Assembly: GCA_965153355.1 (NCBI GenBank)
Contig: OZ231126.1
Coordinates: 101,122,001 to 101,186,000 of the forward strand
Direction of reading: 5' to 3'
Origin: Flaccisagitta enflata
Taxonomy: Eukaryota; Chaetognatha; Sagittoidea; Aphragmophora
DNA length: 64,000 bases
Shown here: one piece after another, positions 10,351-21,300 of the stretch
Layout of the letters: every line of letters starts with the position of its first letter
How positions within the stretch are numbered: the first letter of the stretch is position 1
Notes under the pieces: model-generated
The model's database searches: none
What the model was told of the DNA's origin: nothing
The model's input: the letters and a program-made list of their open reading frames with translations, nothing else
Translations under genes and position numbers: made by a program

Positions 10351-11057
10351 GTTATTCATGTATAATGAAGCTATAAATTGTAAATTTTTGACTTTTTTTC
10401 AAAATGCGCTGTAGGGATGATTTTCCAAAGGATAGTTCTTGATTTGTACCCCTATGACCTAAAAAAAAATGCAGAAAAACCCGGAGTGATATCATTCTTG
10501 TCACAAATCTTCTGTCAGAAAGCAGTGCTGTTAAATCAGGTGCCGATAAGGCAGTAGTCCACTGTATTGTCAATAGAGGTAATTATCGTGCATCTTTCCT
10601 AAAAAAAGGGATGTTTTTAGATAGATGTAAAGATAGGTATTTTTGGGTAATTATAATTAATCATATTATTGCCTTATCAAGTTATCTTTATTACCTTAAA
10701 TTAAATTCCACGCAATTAAGGTTTGTTAACCTTGTTCTAGCTGAAAAAGGATTGGAACCTGTGAAAATCTTCTCTTTTCGTGTCGGTCCTAATTTTCATG
10801 GCGTAAAAAAGGTTGATGTTGATTGAGCAACATTGTTTCTCCTCCATCGAGTTTGATTGATGTTAAACTGTAATTTTGTCCCATATTGTCGTTAAAAAAG
10901 TTCATGATGAAACTAAATCTTTGCTATTTAATTGAGTACGATATTTGCTAATAGATTGGGCAATGAACCTGCTAAAGAAAAGCGCGTCTGTTTTACCGGG
11001 CGTCCTCTTGGAAAGGACTGGCGGGGCAAACTTAGGAGAGGGTTGGACGGATATTAG
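10351..11057. other. Unassigned AT-rich stretch
   Basis: I see no supported gene. A 71-codon plus-strand frame at 10611-10826 has an ATG but no recognisable motif, no flanking splice signals I trust and no second copy in the window. No repeat family is recognised either. Confidence 0.4.
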
Positions 11058-11275
11058 GGTACCCGAGTCGCGTGCCGTGGGCAGGAGTAGTAATGACTAA
11101 TGCCTTTTGACCTTTTGGGCAGGGATAGTGATGTAACAAGGCCGTATACACGAGCCAAAGTCGCGTGCAGGTGGGCAGGAGCGGCGAAAAAGCTAAGTGA
11201 AGCTAAGTGTCACCGACAGACCGACAGACAGACGGACAGAGTGGGTTGTAGAGTCGCGTGCACGCGACTAAAAAT
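11058..11275 (-). mobile_element. GTCY-family element, two tails and one hairpin end
   Basis: A partial tail (CCCGAGTCGCGTGCCGTGGG, 11062) is followed by a complete minus-orientation copy. That copy runs from AACAAGGCCGTATACACG at 11137, through GGTGGGCAGGAGC and a GACAGACC core, to GGTTGTAGAGTCGCGTGCAC and GCGACTAAAAA at about 11273. GTCGCGTGCACGCGAC is a perfect palindrome. Confidence 0.85.
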
Positions 11276-11522
11276 TCCCCGTAATTGCCAAAACAGTAAA
11301 GTGTAACTAGCTGATCAACATAGCACGATATGCTGGCATTCAGGAAGAATACGGTAACCCAACATCCGGCTTTTTTGTGCTCTATCGTTTTCAATTTGAG
11401 TTAAATGATTTTGGGCTGGCACCTCAATGGAGAGCAACCATAAGACAATACCAATAAAGGCGGCTAATCGCCGTGGGAAAAAAGTCGTAAATGCTGGGAG
11501 AAAAGGAGAGAGACAGAGAAAC

Positions 11523-11526
<4 letters not shown>
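11276..11526. other. Short unassigned stretch before a microsatellite
   Basis: No gene is supported. Open frames across the neighbouring (GA)n tract are translation artefacts. Confidence 0.4.

Positions 11527-11588
<62 letters not shown>
11527..11588. repeat. (GA)n microsatellite
   Basis: Pure GA dinucleotide run of about 62 bases, preceded by GAGAGACAGAGAAACAGACA. Confidence 0.97.
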
Positions 11589-11589
<1 letters not shown>

Positions 11590-11860
11590 CAGCTTCATGT
11601 TACATAGGGCCCAAAATAATAGGGCCGAAAAATATTTATCTTTGGGAAAAATGCGAAAAATGCGGGAAAAAAGATTCAAAAAATCATAGCTCCAAAACTA
11701 TCAATCGCACAGAATTCTGCTTGGCGTCATCTGAAAGAGGAGAATTAGCTCTTTCTTAGCTATTAATTTCATGCATAGTCTCGTTCGCCCCCCAAAAAGC
11801 ATCAACTTTCTCAAACGCCTCATGAGAATAAGGGAAAACAACTTTTCTTCGAATCTTTGA
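11589..11860. other. Stretch related to 56540-56640 in composition
   Basis: Contains GGGCCCAAAATAATAGGGCC and AAAAATGCGGGAAAAAAGAT. Similar phrases in reverse order occur near 56550-56640 (GGGCCAAAAATTGAGATCAA, AAAAATGCGGAAAATG), which suggests a weak dispersed repeat. No gene. Confidence 0.35.
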
Positions 11861-12395
11861 ATCTTCTATTGTCGACTTTTTTTCCAAACAATATCATCAA
11901 GAGATAAAATAAGAGGTAAACAGAGATACAAACTGAGGCACAAACCAATGACTCGCCGCAAACAAATTTTAACAAGAGACAAACTAAGTAATAAATCAAG
12001 AGATGAGCTGAGAGACAAGCCAAGCCAAGAGACAAGTCGATTCACAAATTGAGAGACAAATTCTAAGACAGACCAAGAGGGAAATCAAGAAACAAACAGG
12101 TAGAGAAGTCTATAGACATACTGAGACATACCAAGAAAAATCGTTAGACAAAGAGACAAACTGAGTGACGAACTGAGAGATAAACCGAGAAACAAAACCA
12201 GAGACAAGTCCAGAGATAAGTTGAGAGACAAGTCGAGAGAGAAGTAGATTAGAAAACAAAGACAAACTGAAACACAAACAAAAAATGAGGACACACTGAG
12301 AGACAAATGGTGAGGAAAACTATGAGACTAACAGAGACAAACCAAGAGACAAACCTAGAGACTAACCAAGCGACATCCCAAAAGACAAACATTGG
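11861..12395. repeat. GAGACAAAC(T/C)GA minisatellite, irregular
   Basis: A unit of about 10 bases (GAGACAAACT with variants such as AAGAGACAAGCC) is repeated, with many substitutions, through more than 500 bp. There are no stable frames across it. Confidence 0.85.
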
Positions 12396-12865
<470 letters not shown>

Positions 12866-13104
12866 ACTAAAAGCGGTATCAGATCGACTTTAAGAAACAA
12901 AGGATCTTGGAAGAATAGAAGAGTGGAGGGGGAAGAAAAAGGAGGAGGAAGAAGAGGAAGAGGAAGAACAGGAAGAGGAACGATCAGTTTTCATGGTGAA
13001 TTTTCCGTTATCCATTATCCCATTTGACCGCACCAATACACGGATTGCCGCGTCTCGATAACTAATCTCTGCTCAAGAATGGCAAGCCCATTTTCAGTTG
13101 CAGA

Positions 13105-13230
13105 CAGGCAAATCTATGAGGCTTTGTCTGTTTGTCCGTCCGTGACGCACAAATTGAAAGATGGGAAAACGAGTGTTTTAGATGCTCTTTGGGCAAGAGT
13201 GGTGGTGAGGAGGGGTGTGGACTTTGGATG
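13105..13230 (+). mobile_element. Degenerate GTCY-family fragment
   Basis: CTATGAGGCTTTGTCTGTTTG, GTCCGTCCGTGACG and AAAGATGGGAAAACGAGTGT match the head half of the family, compare 41490-41590. Both ends are lost. Confidence 0.6.
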
Positions 13231-13506
13231 CATTTCCAACTCTGTTACTGTATAAAGTGTTGTTAAATTATTCAACCTAACTCAGTTTTGTGTAGAAAAC
13301 AGTATTTTCAAGCCATAAACGATTTCATTACCTGAAATTATATGAAAGCGGACACTGCTTTCAAAAAAGATCCGAGTGAAAAATCACATAACTGTGGGTT
13401 TTTTTTGCATTTTTGTGTAGTGTTGGGGTGTGATAACATGTAACTAAACCAAATAAGATTATTCACCGAGCGCTTTTTGAGTAAAATTCAAAACTAGTTT
13501 TCTACT
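13231..13506. other. Unassigned spacer
   Basis: No supported gene, and no repeat partner recognised in the window. Confidence 0.35.
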
Positions 13507-13742
13507 GAGTTGTACTGACTTATTTTTTAATTCCATATTATTAATCTTTGCAAAATTCCCTTTCATTTGATAGGTCACACTATATGGTTTGATTTTAAAT
13601 TAAAGTTTTCATTTTTTGAGCATACTTTTTTGTAATGGTAACTCAATATATGAAAATTTTAATTCTTTGCAAAAGTATTAGTGCGACCCATCAAATGAAA
13701 GGGAATTTTGCATATATTAACAATATGGAGACAACTCACAGA
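13507..13742. repeat. Imperfect palindrome (CCCTTTCATTTGATAGGTC arms)
   Basis: TGCAAAATTCCCTTTCATTTGA at 13549 pairs with TCAAATGAAAGGGAATTTTGCA at 13693. The outer parts CCATATTATTAAT/ATTAACAATATGG and TGAGTTGT/ACAACTCA also pair. This is a MITE-like hairpin without coding content. Confidence 0.75.
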
Positions 13743-13791
13743 TCGATTCTACGGTATGAAAACCGTTATATCTGAGTTATCAAATCGCTTA

Positions 13792-14229
13792 CACTTTTTT
13801 TTTTATATAAGAGACAACTTTTTTTAGATCAGCCTGGGTGTTCTTAAATTTTTGGCCATTTTCAGCCTGAAATTCTCTTAAAGTGTTCTTAATTTCTCTG
13901 ATGTTTAGAAATATATAAATCATATGAAAATACCTTATTTTTAGCAATTGTATCTTAAACTTGATAATTATCATCGCTTTTTTTTTAAATGCCTAATTTC
14001 AAAGGCAAACTAAAAAATAAAGTTTATTCTAAAGATAAAAGAACCTATATTTCTGAAAAATTTGAATACAATTCATTTTCTAGATAAGAAACTAAAAAAA
14101 AAGTTTTTTTTTTAAAATGGCCAAAATCAAATCTCAGCTTGGGCAATCTCTTATTTTGTTCTTAAAATTTTGGCAAATCTCAGGCTCATGTCTCTTATAA
14201 ACTGGTCTCTTATAAGAAAAAAAAAAGTG
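13792..14229. mobile_element. TA-flanked MITE (CACTTTTTTTTTTATATAAGAGAC ends)
   Basis: TA precedes CACTTTTTTTTTTATATAAG at 13792, and CTTATAAGAAAAAAAAAAGTG ends at 14229 followed by TA. The subterminal GAGACAACTT...TGGTCTCT also pairs. It belongs to the same terminal type as 28348, 35718 and 52761, although the interior differs. No ORF. Confidence 0.8.
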
Positions 14230-14357
14230 TATGACAATGTCATGACTTTCTGCTACCTACTATTGTTGTTGGCGTATTTTGTCACCAGCGAATCCGTCAT
14301 TGGCCTATTCCATCGCCATCGTATTCCGTCACCGGCGAAATTGAAATTGCAACATTT

Positions 14358-14360
<3 letters not shown>

Positions 14361-14429
<69 letters not shown>
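14361..14429. repeat. (CT)n microsatellite
   Basis: Pure CT run of about 70 bases. It is followed by GCTGCTCTCGCTCCTCTCGC. Confidence 0.97.
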
Positions 14430-14431
<2 letters not shown>

Positions 14432-15120
14432 CTGCTCTCGCTCCTCTCGCTCTCCCTGCTTCGCGCGCTTCGGACGTTTTGAACGTTTGAACGCTTTGAT
14501 TTGTGCGAGTTTCAAACGTTCGAAACAGGCACGATTCGAAAGTTCAAAACCTGAGGGATTCGAATGATCATTCAAGTGCATAGCGACCAAGCGTGTTTGC
14601 TAGTGAGTGCTAGTGAGTTGTGACCAAATCGCTTTGTCATTGGTGTTGGTGAAACTGAGTTAAAGAAAATCCTTGTAAGTTGTAGAGCAATCGTTGCAGA
14701 AAAATCGAGCCTAGGGTGAAAGAGGGGAAATCCGCTGGGGAGGGAATATTCAAACTTCTTTATTTTCTTAACCTGATGATGTAAAGGATTGAAAACAACA
14801 TCGCGGGGAAACCGGGAAAGTAGTGAAGCCAAATTTGTCAAAAAAATTCTCTCTACCCCTTTTTTTTTCATTTCAAATTCGTTGATGAAAAAATCATATA
14901 AGCAATTTACAATGAAAGTTGGACGATTGTTGTTGAGGCATAATGAAGAAGGCTGATGTTTTTCGGTCAAAACATTGGGAATTTGATATTTCAATGTTTG
15001 TTAATGATCCATCTAATATAATCATTAAGCAATTTACTAAGGAGATTTCAATTTCTGGCTACATACCTAGCCCCCAAGTCCATACTTTGGACTAAAGAAA
15101 ACTGCCATCAGGTTTTCACT
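14430..15120. other. Unassigned stretch with AACGTTTGAAACG-like inverted pieces
   Basis: Positions 14470-14545 repeat GAACGTTT/AAACGTTC in both orientations. I see no gene in the rest. A minus-strand frame at 14572-14994 is long for chance but has no recognisable domain and spans ordinary AT-rich sequence. Confidence 0.4.
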
Positions 15121-15129
15121 GTCTTTGAA

Positions 15130-15256
15130 ACATAAGCGTTGTCATTGTCATAGTTGTTGTCATTGTCGTCATCGTCGCTGTCCTCCTTGTTGTTGTCTTA
15201 GTCATTTTTGTTGTTGTCCTCCTTGTTGTTGCCGTCGTTGTTGTTGTTGTTGTTTG
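15130..15256. repeat. Imperfect GTTGTC/TTG trinucleotide tract
   Basis: A mixture of GTTGTCATTGTCGTCATCGT and (TTG)n runs. The minus-strand Thr-rich translation is low complexity. Confidence 0.9.
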
Positions 15257-15269
15257 AATTTGATTTGAA

Positions 15270-16860
15270 AAAGTGCCACCATGTGCCACAGAGCTTCGTG
15301 GCTCATTCAGTGGCACATTTCATGAAAAAAGATCTAATATTGTGTTTTTCTATGATGAAATAGATTAGAAATGTAAAAAATAATCTGTGAAGAAAAAGAA
15401 ATAGAATAGAAATTTCAAAAAAACAAAAGTGCCACCATGTGCCACAAAGATCTGTGGCACATTTCATGGCACATTTTGTGGCACATTCAATGGCACATTT
15501 ATAAAAATAGAATCTGAAATTGACTTTTTCTATATTCCAATTGATAATTAATGTCAAAAATGATTTACTAAGTTAAAATGGTTGGTCAAAAATGCAGTAA
15601 AAACATGAGTGCCACCATGTGCCACCATGTGCCACCATGTGCCACAGAGCATGTTTGATAAAAAGCGAATTGAAATACATTTTTTTGAAAATGCAATAGA
15701 TAGACGATGTGAAAAATGATTTGTAAAGATGAAAAAATAGAATAAAAATGAAGTAAAAATATAAGCGCCACCATGTGCCACAAAGTAGGTGGCACACGGA
15801 GTGGCACATAGAGTGGCACTTTTCTATAAAAAACCTGAAACTAGTCTTATCTTCATCATAATGAATAGAGATTGCAAAGCACATTTATATGGGATAAATA
15901 CACTACAAACCAGTAGTCTTTTTGTAGTTTTAGGCTTATCAAAGGCGGTGGCACATGGTGGCTCATACTAAATGTGCCACATAGCTCCTGTGGCATTTAA
16001 TGTCCACTAGAAGTGCGATGTGGAGGGGGTAGGGGGATATGGCGGGGGGGCACATCGCACTGATGGACGATTTTTCAGTCATTAAGCGCCACCAATGCGC
16101 CACTGAGGCTGGTGGCGCTTTTTGAATGTGCCACTTGCTGTATGTTGTTGCTAGATACACTGATATTTGCCAGCATAGCTAAAGTGGGTATACGGAGATA
16201 AATAATTGTTCATAGGTAAGAAAATCCCTGTTGATATTCACTTTTTCAATTAAATGGAAATGTGCCACCAGTGAGCCACTACAAATGTGCCACCAGATGT
16301 GCCACTGGAAAATGCGCCACTAGGTGAGCCACTGGATCATGTGGCACATTTTTCATTGGGAAGGAGGAGTAAAGCATATTTAAATAGTCAAAAAACAAAT
16401 AACCATAAGCCTTTCCATGAGCCACCGGACCAGCAACCAGTAAAAGTGCCACCAGGAAAAAGTGCCGCCAGGAGAAAAGTGCCACTGGATCATGTGGCAC
16501 ATTCTCCATTATTAGGAAGGAGAGGTTCAGCATGTTTAAATAATCAAAAACAAATAACGGTGCCTTTCCATGAGCCACCAAACCAGCAACCAGCAAAAGC
16601 GCCACCAGGGAAAAGTGCCACCAGGTGAAAGTGCCACCAGGAGAAAAGCGCCACCAGGTGAGCCACTGGATCATGTGGCACATTTTCCTTTATTAGGGAG
16701 GAGAGGTTAAGCATATTTAAATAGTCAAAAAACAAATGACCGTAAGCCTTTCCATAAGCCACCAGACCAGCAACGGGTAAAGGTGCCACTAAGAAAAAGC
16801 GCCACCATGAAAAAGCACCACCAGGTGAGCCATCAAAGACTGTGGCGCTTTTTTCCTCCT
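15270..16860. repeat. GTGCCAC/GTGGCAC-motif array
   Basis: Roughly 1.6 kb carries dozens of GTGCCAC or its complement GTGGCAC, often as GTGCCACCATGTGCCACA. Left half (15270-15800): units of about 160-170 bp, each with a GTGCCACCATGTGCCAC block, then AT-rich text with a GATGTGAAAAATGATTTGTAA-like phrase. Right half (16310-16850): units of about 165-190 bp with GAGCCACTGGATCATGTGGC, GTTTAAATA.TCAAAAA, CCTTTCCATGAGCCACC and several GTGCCACCAGG copies. The motif occurs in every reading frame, and the translated VAHGG/CHLLWH-like strings are by-products. It is a tandem family I do not recognise. Confidence 0.85.
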
Positions 16861-16904
16861 TATTCGCTTTGTCTTTAGCAGAGAATTTGGTTATCTTCGA
16901 ACTT

Positions 16905-17049
16905 AGAAGAAGAAGAAGAAGAAGAAGAAGAAGAAGAAGAAGAAGAAGAAGGAGAAGAAGAAGAAGAAGAAGAAGAAGAAGAAGAAGAAGAAGAAGAAGG
17001 AGAAGAAGAAGAAGAAGAAGAAGAAGAAGAAGAAGAAGAAGAAGAAGAA
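16905..17049. repeat. (GAA)n trinucleotide repeat
   Basis: About 145 bases of GAA with two GGA interruptions. The long poly-Arg and poly-Leu frames over it are artefacts. Confidence 0.97.
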
Positions 17050-17231
17050 TGTATGGTGATGTTTTTGAGTTAAAATACGTTGTTATACGTTGATAGTTGA
17101 GAATAAACATTAAAACAGATAGCATAGAACAAGATCAAAATGGTTTAACGAGCCATCATAGTACGTAGTAATACGTATGTGTATGTATGTACGTATGTAT
17201 GTGTAGCTACGAATTGAAAATTGCTGGTACT

Positions 17232-17235
<4 letters not shown>

Positions 17236-17296
<61 letters not shown>
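17236..17296. repeat. (CT)n microsatellite
   Basis: Pure CT run of about 60 bases. Confidence 0.97.
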
Positions 17297-17299
<3 letters not shown>

Positions 17300-17485
17300 T
17301 AAGAACAAATTACTCGCTGTGGCTTTTGTTATAAACACCTTTCGCAAACAGCTTTCGCACTGCATCGATCAGAGGAAACCGCTGATAGAAATGACGCCTT
17401 TAAATCGTTCATTAGCGTGTACAGTCTCGCTTACTCGTTATAGTTTTTCAACTCAACCTTAACATTTCGGAAAAACAAAAAGAAA

Positions 17486-17575
17486 ATGAGAATGAGTCCA
17501 ACGCCGCAATCCTCAGGTCACGACGTTAAGGATAACGATTCAACGGTATCAGAAATAAAAGCCCAGGAGCAGCAA
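17486..17575 (+). CDS. Possible first coding exon, 30 codons, with GTAAGC donor
   Basis: An ATG with A at -3 opens a 30-codon frame, MRMSPTPQSSGHDVKDNDST followed by VSEIKAQEQQ. It ends exactly at CAGCAA|GTAAGC, a strong 5' splice donor, with phase 0. A (CT)n run (17588-17633) lies just inside the putative intron. I do not recognise the peptide; its Asp/Ser/Gln composition is that of a disordered N-terminus. The next exon cannot be placed: the downstream frame 17653-17997 has no clear acceptor joining it. It could equally be part of a mobile element or chance. Confidence 0.25.
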
Positions 17576-17584
17576 GTAAGCAAC

Positions 17585-17587
<3 letters not shown>

Positions 17588-17633
<46 letters not shown>
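17588..17633. repeat. (CT)n microsatellite
   Basis: Pure CT run of about 46 bases, 12 bases downstream of a GTAAGC donor-like site. Confidence 0.97.
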
Positions 17634-17636
<3 letters not shown>

Positions 17637-17652
17637 ATTCTTTCTTAATGTT

Positions 17653-17997
17653 ATGTCATTAGTTTGTCATCAGTCGGTCATCGATTATTATGTCAGTTGT
17701 CTCCAAAAATATAGTCATTATGACGACACACAGCAATGCTGCTGCTTCATTTGTCCAATTTGGCAGAGACGGAGAGGCATTTCGTCGCGGGGGGTTGAAT
17801 ATGCACCAATGACGATTTGTGGTCTTTGCACCAACGGCTATGAATACGGACTTCTTTCACCTTTTAAAGATTCTTCTACGGCGACCGTCCGCAAACCGCA
17901 AACAATTTGCGGTGAGTCACAGGCTTGTTGCTTGGTCGGTTACATAAATTTGCTAAAAGGAAAACTAGGAGTGATGCGCTTAGTAACTAGTCAGTGA
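17653..17997 (+). CDS. Unrecognised Cys-rich open frame, 114 codons
   Basis: An ATG-started frame containing CCCFICPIW, then MTICGLC and ACCLVGY, outside any repeat family seen elsewhere in the window. The cysteines are clustered, but I cannot match them to a zinc-binding family, and there is no signal peptide. It may be an exon with untranslated flanks, or chance. The sequence has moderate GC and no obvious codon bias evidence either way. Confidence 0.15.
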   Translation: MSLVCHQSVIDYYVSCLQKYSHYDDTQQCCCFICPIWQRRRGISSRGVEYAPMTICGLCTNGYEYGLLSPFKDSSTATVRKPQTICGESQACCLVGYINLLKGKLGVMRLVTSQ

Positions 17998-18105
17998 GGG
18001 CTCACAAGGCCCTCTTCCGTAATTTTCAGTTTGGTATAGTGAGGGAGATTATTCCACCTATCATAGTCTTTAAGTCGAAATTATGATAGTGCATTCTTAT
18101 ACAAT

Positions 18106-18465
18106 TTTTTGTCGCATGCTACGCGACTCTATACCCCGCGGTCCGTGGGTTGGGTTGGTTGGTTGCTCGGTTGCTTGGTTGGTCGGTCCCCTTTTTACTT
18201 TTTTGGCATTTTTGAGCATACTGCTCTTGCCCAGATGCCCTAATGACCTTCTCCAGCGCTGCTCCTGCCCACCCGCACGCGACTAGGGTAACCGTGTATC
18301 CGGTCCTTGGGTTGGCCGGTTGGTTGCTTGGTCGGTCGGTCCCCTTTTTACTTTTTTGGCATTTTTGAGCATACTGCTCTTGCCCAGATGCCCTAATGAC
18401 CTTCTCCAGCACAGCTCCTGCCCACCCGCACGCGACTTGGGTAGCCGTGTATCCAGCCGTGAATG
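18106..18465 (+). mobile_element. GTCY-family elements, head plus two tandem tails
   Basis: The hairpin head GTCGCATGCTACGCGAC (18110) leads into a GGTTGGTTGGTCGGTCCCC core, GAGCATACTGCTCTTGCCCA, and a CCCACCCGCACGCGACTAGG tail. From 18300 the core and tail are repeated almost exactly, ending CGCGACTTGGGTAGCCGTGT. It looks like a local duplication, with unit length of about 168 bp. Confidence 0.85.
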
Positions 18466-19404
18466 TTGAGTATTTAAATTTCCTCTGGTATAAATGGATG
18501 GTTGTTGTCACTGAGCAACCTCAGTATATTTCTAATGCCCTATTATGCTCCTGCTTTAGCGTTCGCGCTGAGTCCTTGACTGCTTGCTTATGTCTTCTAA
18601 TAAATACAGCGAAATCTTTCCCAAATGAATTCTTTATTAGAAGAAGATATCCAAAAGCAACGTAGTTTGAACTGTAAAGGACAGATAATAATGGAATTTA
18701 GACAGAGACACAAAAGCTATATAGTTAGGCCAGATGCTTTAAGACTCTAAAAATGTAACATGAAAATGAATCTAATATGTAAAGGAGGCCCAAAGTTACC
18801 TTGGTTATGCGCTGAGACGGTAAAGAAAAGTATCCAGTATTCTCCAAAATCAGAGGCAAAGTATGAGAGTAACAATCCAAATCAGTAAATCCGGAGCAAA
18901 TAAATCGTAATAAATTCGCAGGAGAATCTATCGTAAATGAATAATGCGGAAGGGAATTTGGCGGCTCTCGACTAATTCTAAAAGTGGTCAACAGAGGGCG
19001 CTGAATTCCGCCGCCAAAATCGCCTAAACATAAGGCCCGCTCAAATCTACCGTAAACAAAAGGCCTCTTCGTAGGTAAAGCGAATTAAAGCAAAGGACGC
19101 GAATAAACCGAAACTAAACAGAGAATAAATCTATTCGGACAGACAATAATCAAATGGGACAGACATAAGGACAGTTCAGACAGACAAGAGACATCAAAAT
19201 AATCATCAAAATACCAAATCTAAATAATCAAACCTGAAAAGAAAGGATTAGAAATGATCAAATACCTACCTGAAATATGAACCAAGATCAATATATACAA
19301 ACCAAAATGAATCAATATCAATAAGACATGGCCCCAAAACCTTGCTTCACGACAGTTGTATGATGGTTCTTTTGTTTTTAAAACTTTTTAAGCGGCGTTT
19401 TAGA
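18466..19404. other. Unassigned stretch
   Basis: No gene is supported and no repeat partner recognised. Short frames at 18396-18665 and 18725-18991 lack motifs. Confidence 0.4.
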
Positions 19405-19452
19405 TAAGGGTTAGGGGTGGGTTTAGGGTTAGGGTTGGGGTTGGGGAAGGTT
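19405..19452 (+). repeat. Degenerate TTAGGG-like interstitial tract
   Basis: AGGGTTAGGGGTGGGTTTAG, GGTTAGGGTTGGGGTTGGGG: about eight degenerate units of the metazoan telomere repeat. A second tract is at 45463-45545. Confidence 0.8.
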
Positions 19453-19793
19453 TCCTAATCTACTGATAGTTTTCAAGCTGGAATTTTCTTAAAATGGTTT
19501 GAAACTGCTTATTTAAGTATAGAATTATATTTATAGGATAAACATAAATGACACAGTTATTATTCTAGAACGCAATTTCATATAAATCAGTAATTATTTG
19601 AAAAAAAAAACTTGATTCAACTTTCATTTGCAATCTCTATTAGTTACAATATTTTTTTCGATAAGAGAAAAAAACCCTCAAAATTTTCATATCATGTTTA
19701 TGAAAAATTCACACATGGTTAGAGACCGATCTAGAGAAATGCGACTTTCAACCTCAGTCGAAAACGCCTTTTGTTCAAACTCAACTACCTGTA

Positions 19794-20106
19794 CAGTCAG
19801 CGGACAAAACATAATAGGTATATATATCATACCATTGGTTTTGATCCAACATGTTGATTGTAAACAAAATATTGTATGCAACAACCAATGGTTTAAATAA
19901 TACCCAGCTGTAATGTTACAAAGTTGTAGCATTACAGCCGGCTGTAATTCAAACAACCCGTTGTTGAATACAACATTTTGTTTATTAAAGCCCGCTGTAA
20001 CTTGAGCAACTGATTGTCCCATACAATATTTTGTTTTTGAGCAGTATGTTGGATCGAAGCCAGAGGTATGATATGTATACCTATAGTGTTTTGTCCACTG
20101 ACTGTG
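19794..20106. mobile_element. MITE with CAGTCAGYGGACAAAAC ends
   Basis: CAGTCAGCGGACAAAACATA (19794) and its complement TGTTTTGTCCACTGACTG (ending 20104) are terminal inverted repeats. TA lies next to or 2 bases beyond each end. Pairing continues for about 100 bp through ATATCATACC, TTTTGATCCAACATG and CAAAATATTGTATG. The centre has inverted CAACGGGTTGTTTG/AGCTGTAATG pieces. There is no ORF, and the TA flank suggests a Tc1/mariner-type origin. Confidence 0.75.
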
Positions 20107-20109
20107 TAA

Positions 20110-21100
20110 GAAGCGCCCCTTGTGACCGCTAAACTTCACGGATTGATGTCATTCTTTTTTTTACTAGTAGCAGAAGTCCTACGCTTTCTGACTTTTTAGG
20201 TTTCGGAAATTATTTTATTTTTTTATTATGTTTACGGTACTGTTTTATTGAACTCTCTGTTACACTTTCGTCTCCTCTCCGAAACTTGGAATGTCTGAAA
20301 AAATGCAAGTCCAATCGATCCTGATCGAAAGCAGCCTCTGATACAAGAAAATACCCGTCTTTCAAAGCGCATCACGCATTTAATATGACATTGTACAAGC
20401 ATTTGAGCAGGGCCGGTCTCTGAAACCGGCTGATTATGTTCAGAAAGTGTGTCCTGAAGGCCAGAAAACTTTCGGCAAAAAAATCCCGCTTGGGAGTTTT
20501 CGACCAAACTCTCACTGCTCACGTATGGTAACGTCACTCTTTTCTTCATTATCAACTTTTTCCATAACGAAGCTTGCCAAGTTTTTTCTGCAAATTAATT
20601 CTTTTGGACAAGCAAAAAGAGTATTTCTTACCATTTTTACCGCAAATTTTGAGTTCACCAATATTGATTGTCTAGTTTGACAGTAAATGACGCGAAATGA
20701 CGCTAAAAGACGCGAAATGGCGTACCACTTCCGGTTTGAGCAAAATCCTTTTTCTTCTTTAAGAAATAAAGTGTAGCGCTCATGATGGCTTGTTAAACTA
20801 CCTTGATCTAGCTATGATCTGTACATGTTCATAATCGTTAGCTGATTTTAGCACCGTACACGTAACAATCTAATTTGCGTGCCACTTCTGGTTTGGGTGA
20901 ATTTACCATTTGCACTTATTCTTCGAACAAGGGCACGCGCACATGTGATTTTTGTCACAATTTTTCTGGTGCCGTCCTGCACCTCTTATTCTTTAACAGA
21001 AAAAACGTGAGATTAAACCCCAAGCCAAACCCGAGCCAACCCCAAACAACCCCGAGCAACCCCGAGCCTTAAGGGCCGCTGCCCTAAAAAGGTGTATTTC
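20110..21100. other. Unassigned stretch
   Basis: No supported gene. Positions 20680-20740 have TGACGCGAAATGACGCTAAA and a few related repeats, and 21015-21065 a short (CCCGAGCAA)n tandem. Confidence 0.4.
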
Positions 21101-21104
21101 CTGT

Positions 21105-21300
21105 GACGACCAAAAACATGTTTCTTCCTGTAAAACGCGATTACAGCATTAACACATTCATGAATTTCAACTGCCCCACAAGGGAGTGAGCGAAATGAAT
21201 GAGCAATTCTGTGAACGGAGCAAGCGAGCGAGCATAGCGCAGTGAGCGTACCACAGCGGAGCACAGCAGAGCGGGTACAGTTGCAATGAAAATACAATGC
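21105..21300 (-). repeat. Dispersed repeat C (GAGCGAGC-rich), copy 1
   Basis: AAACGCGATTACAGCATTAACACATTC, then AATTTCAACTGCCCCACAAG and a run of GAGCGA/GTGAGCGA units. Copies lie at 53800-54030 (same orientation) and 46433-46690 (reverse). Confidence 0.8.

Noticed and set aside
14572-14994. A 140-codon minus-strand frame
   Set aside because: No motif, no splice signals at its edges and unremarkable AT-rich composition. A frame of this length occurs by chance in 64 kb.
15270-16860. CRISPR-like array in the GTGCCAC region
   Set aside because: The animal context, irregular unit lengths, related (not unique) spacers and motifs on both strands exclude it.
16544-17125. Poly-Leu and poly-Arg frames over (GAA)n
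   Set aside because: They are translations of a trinucleotide repeat fused to the GTGCCAC array, with no conserved flanking protein sequence.
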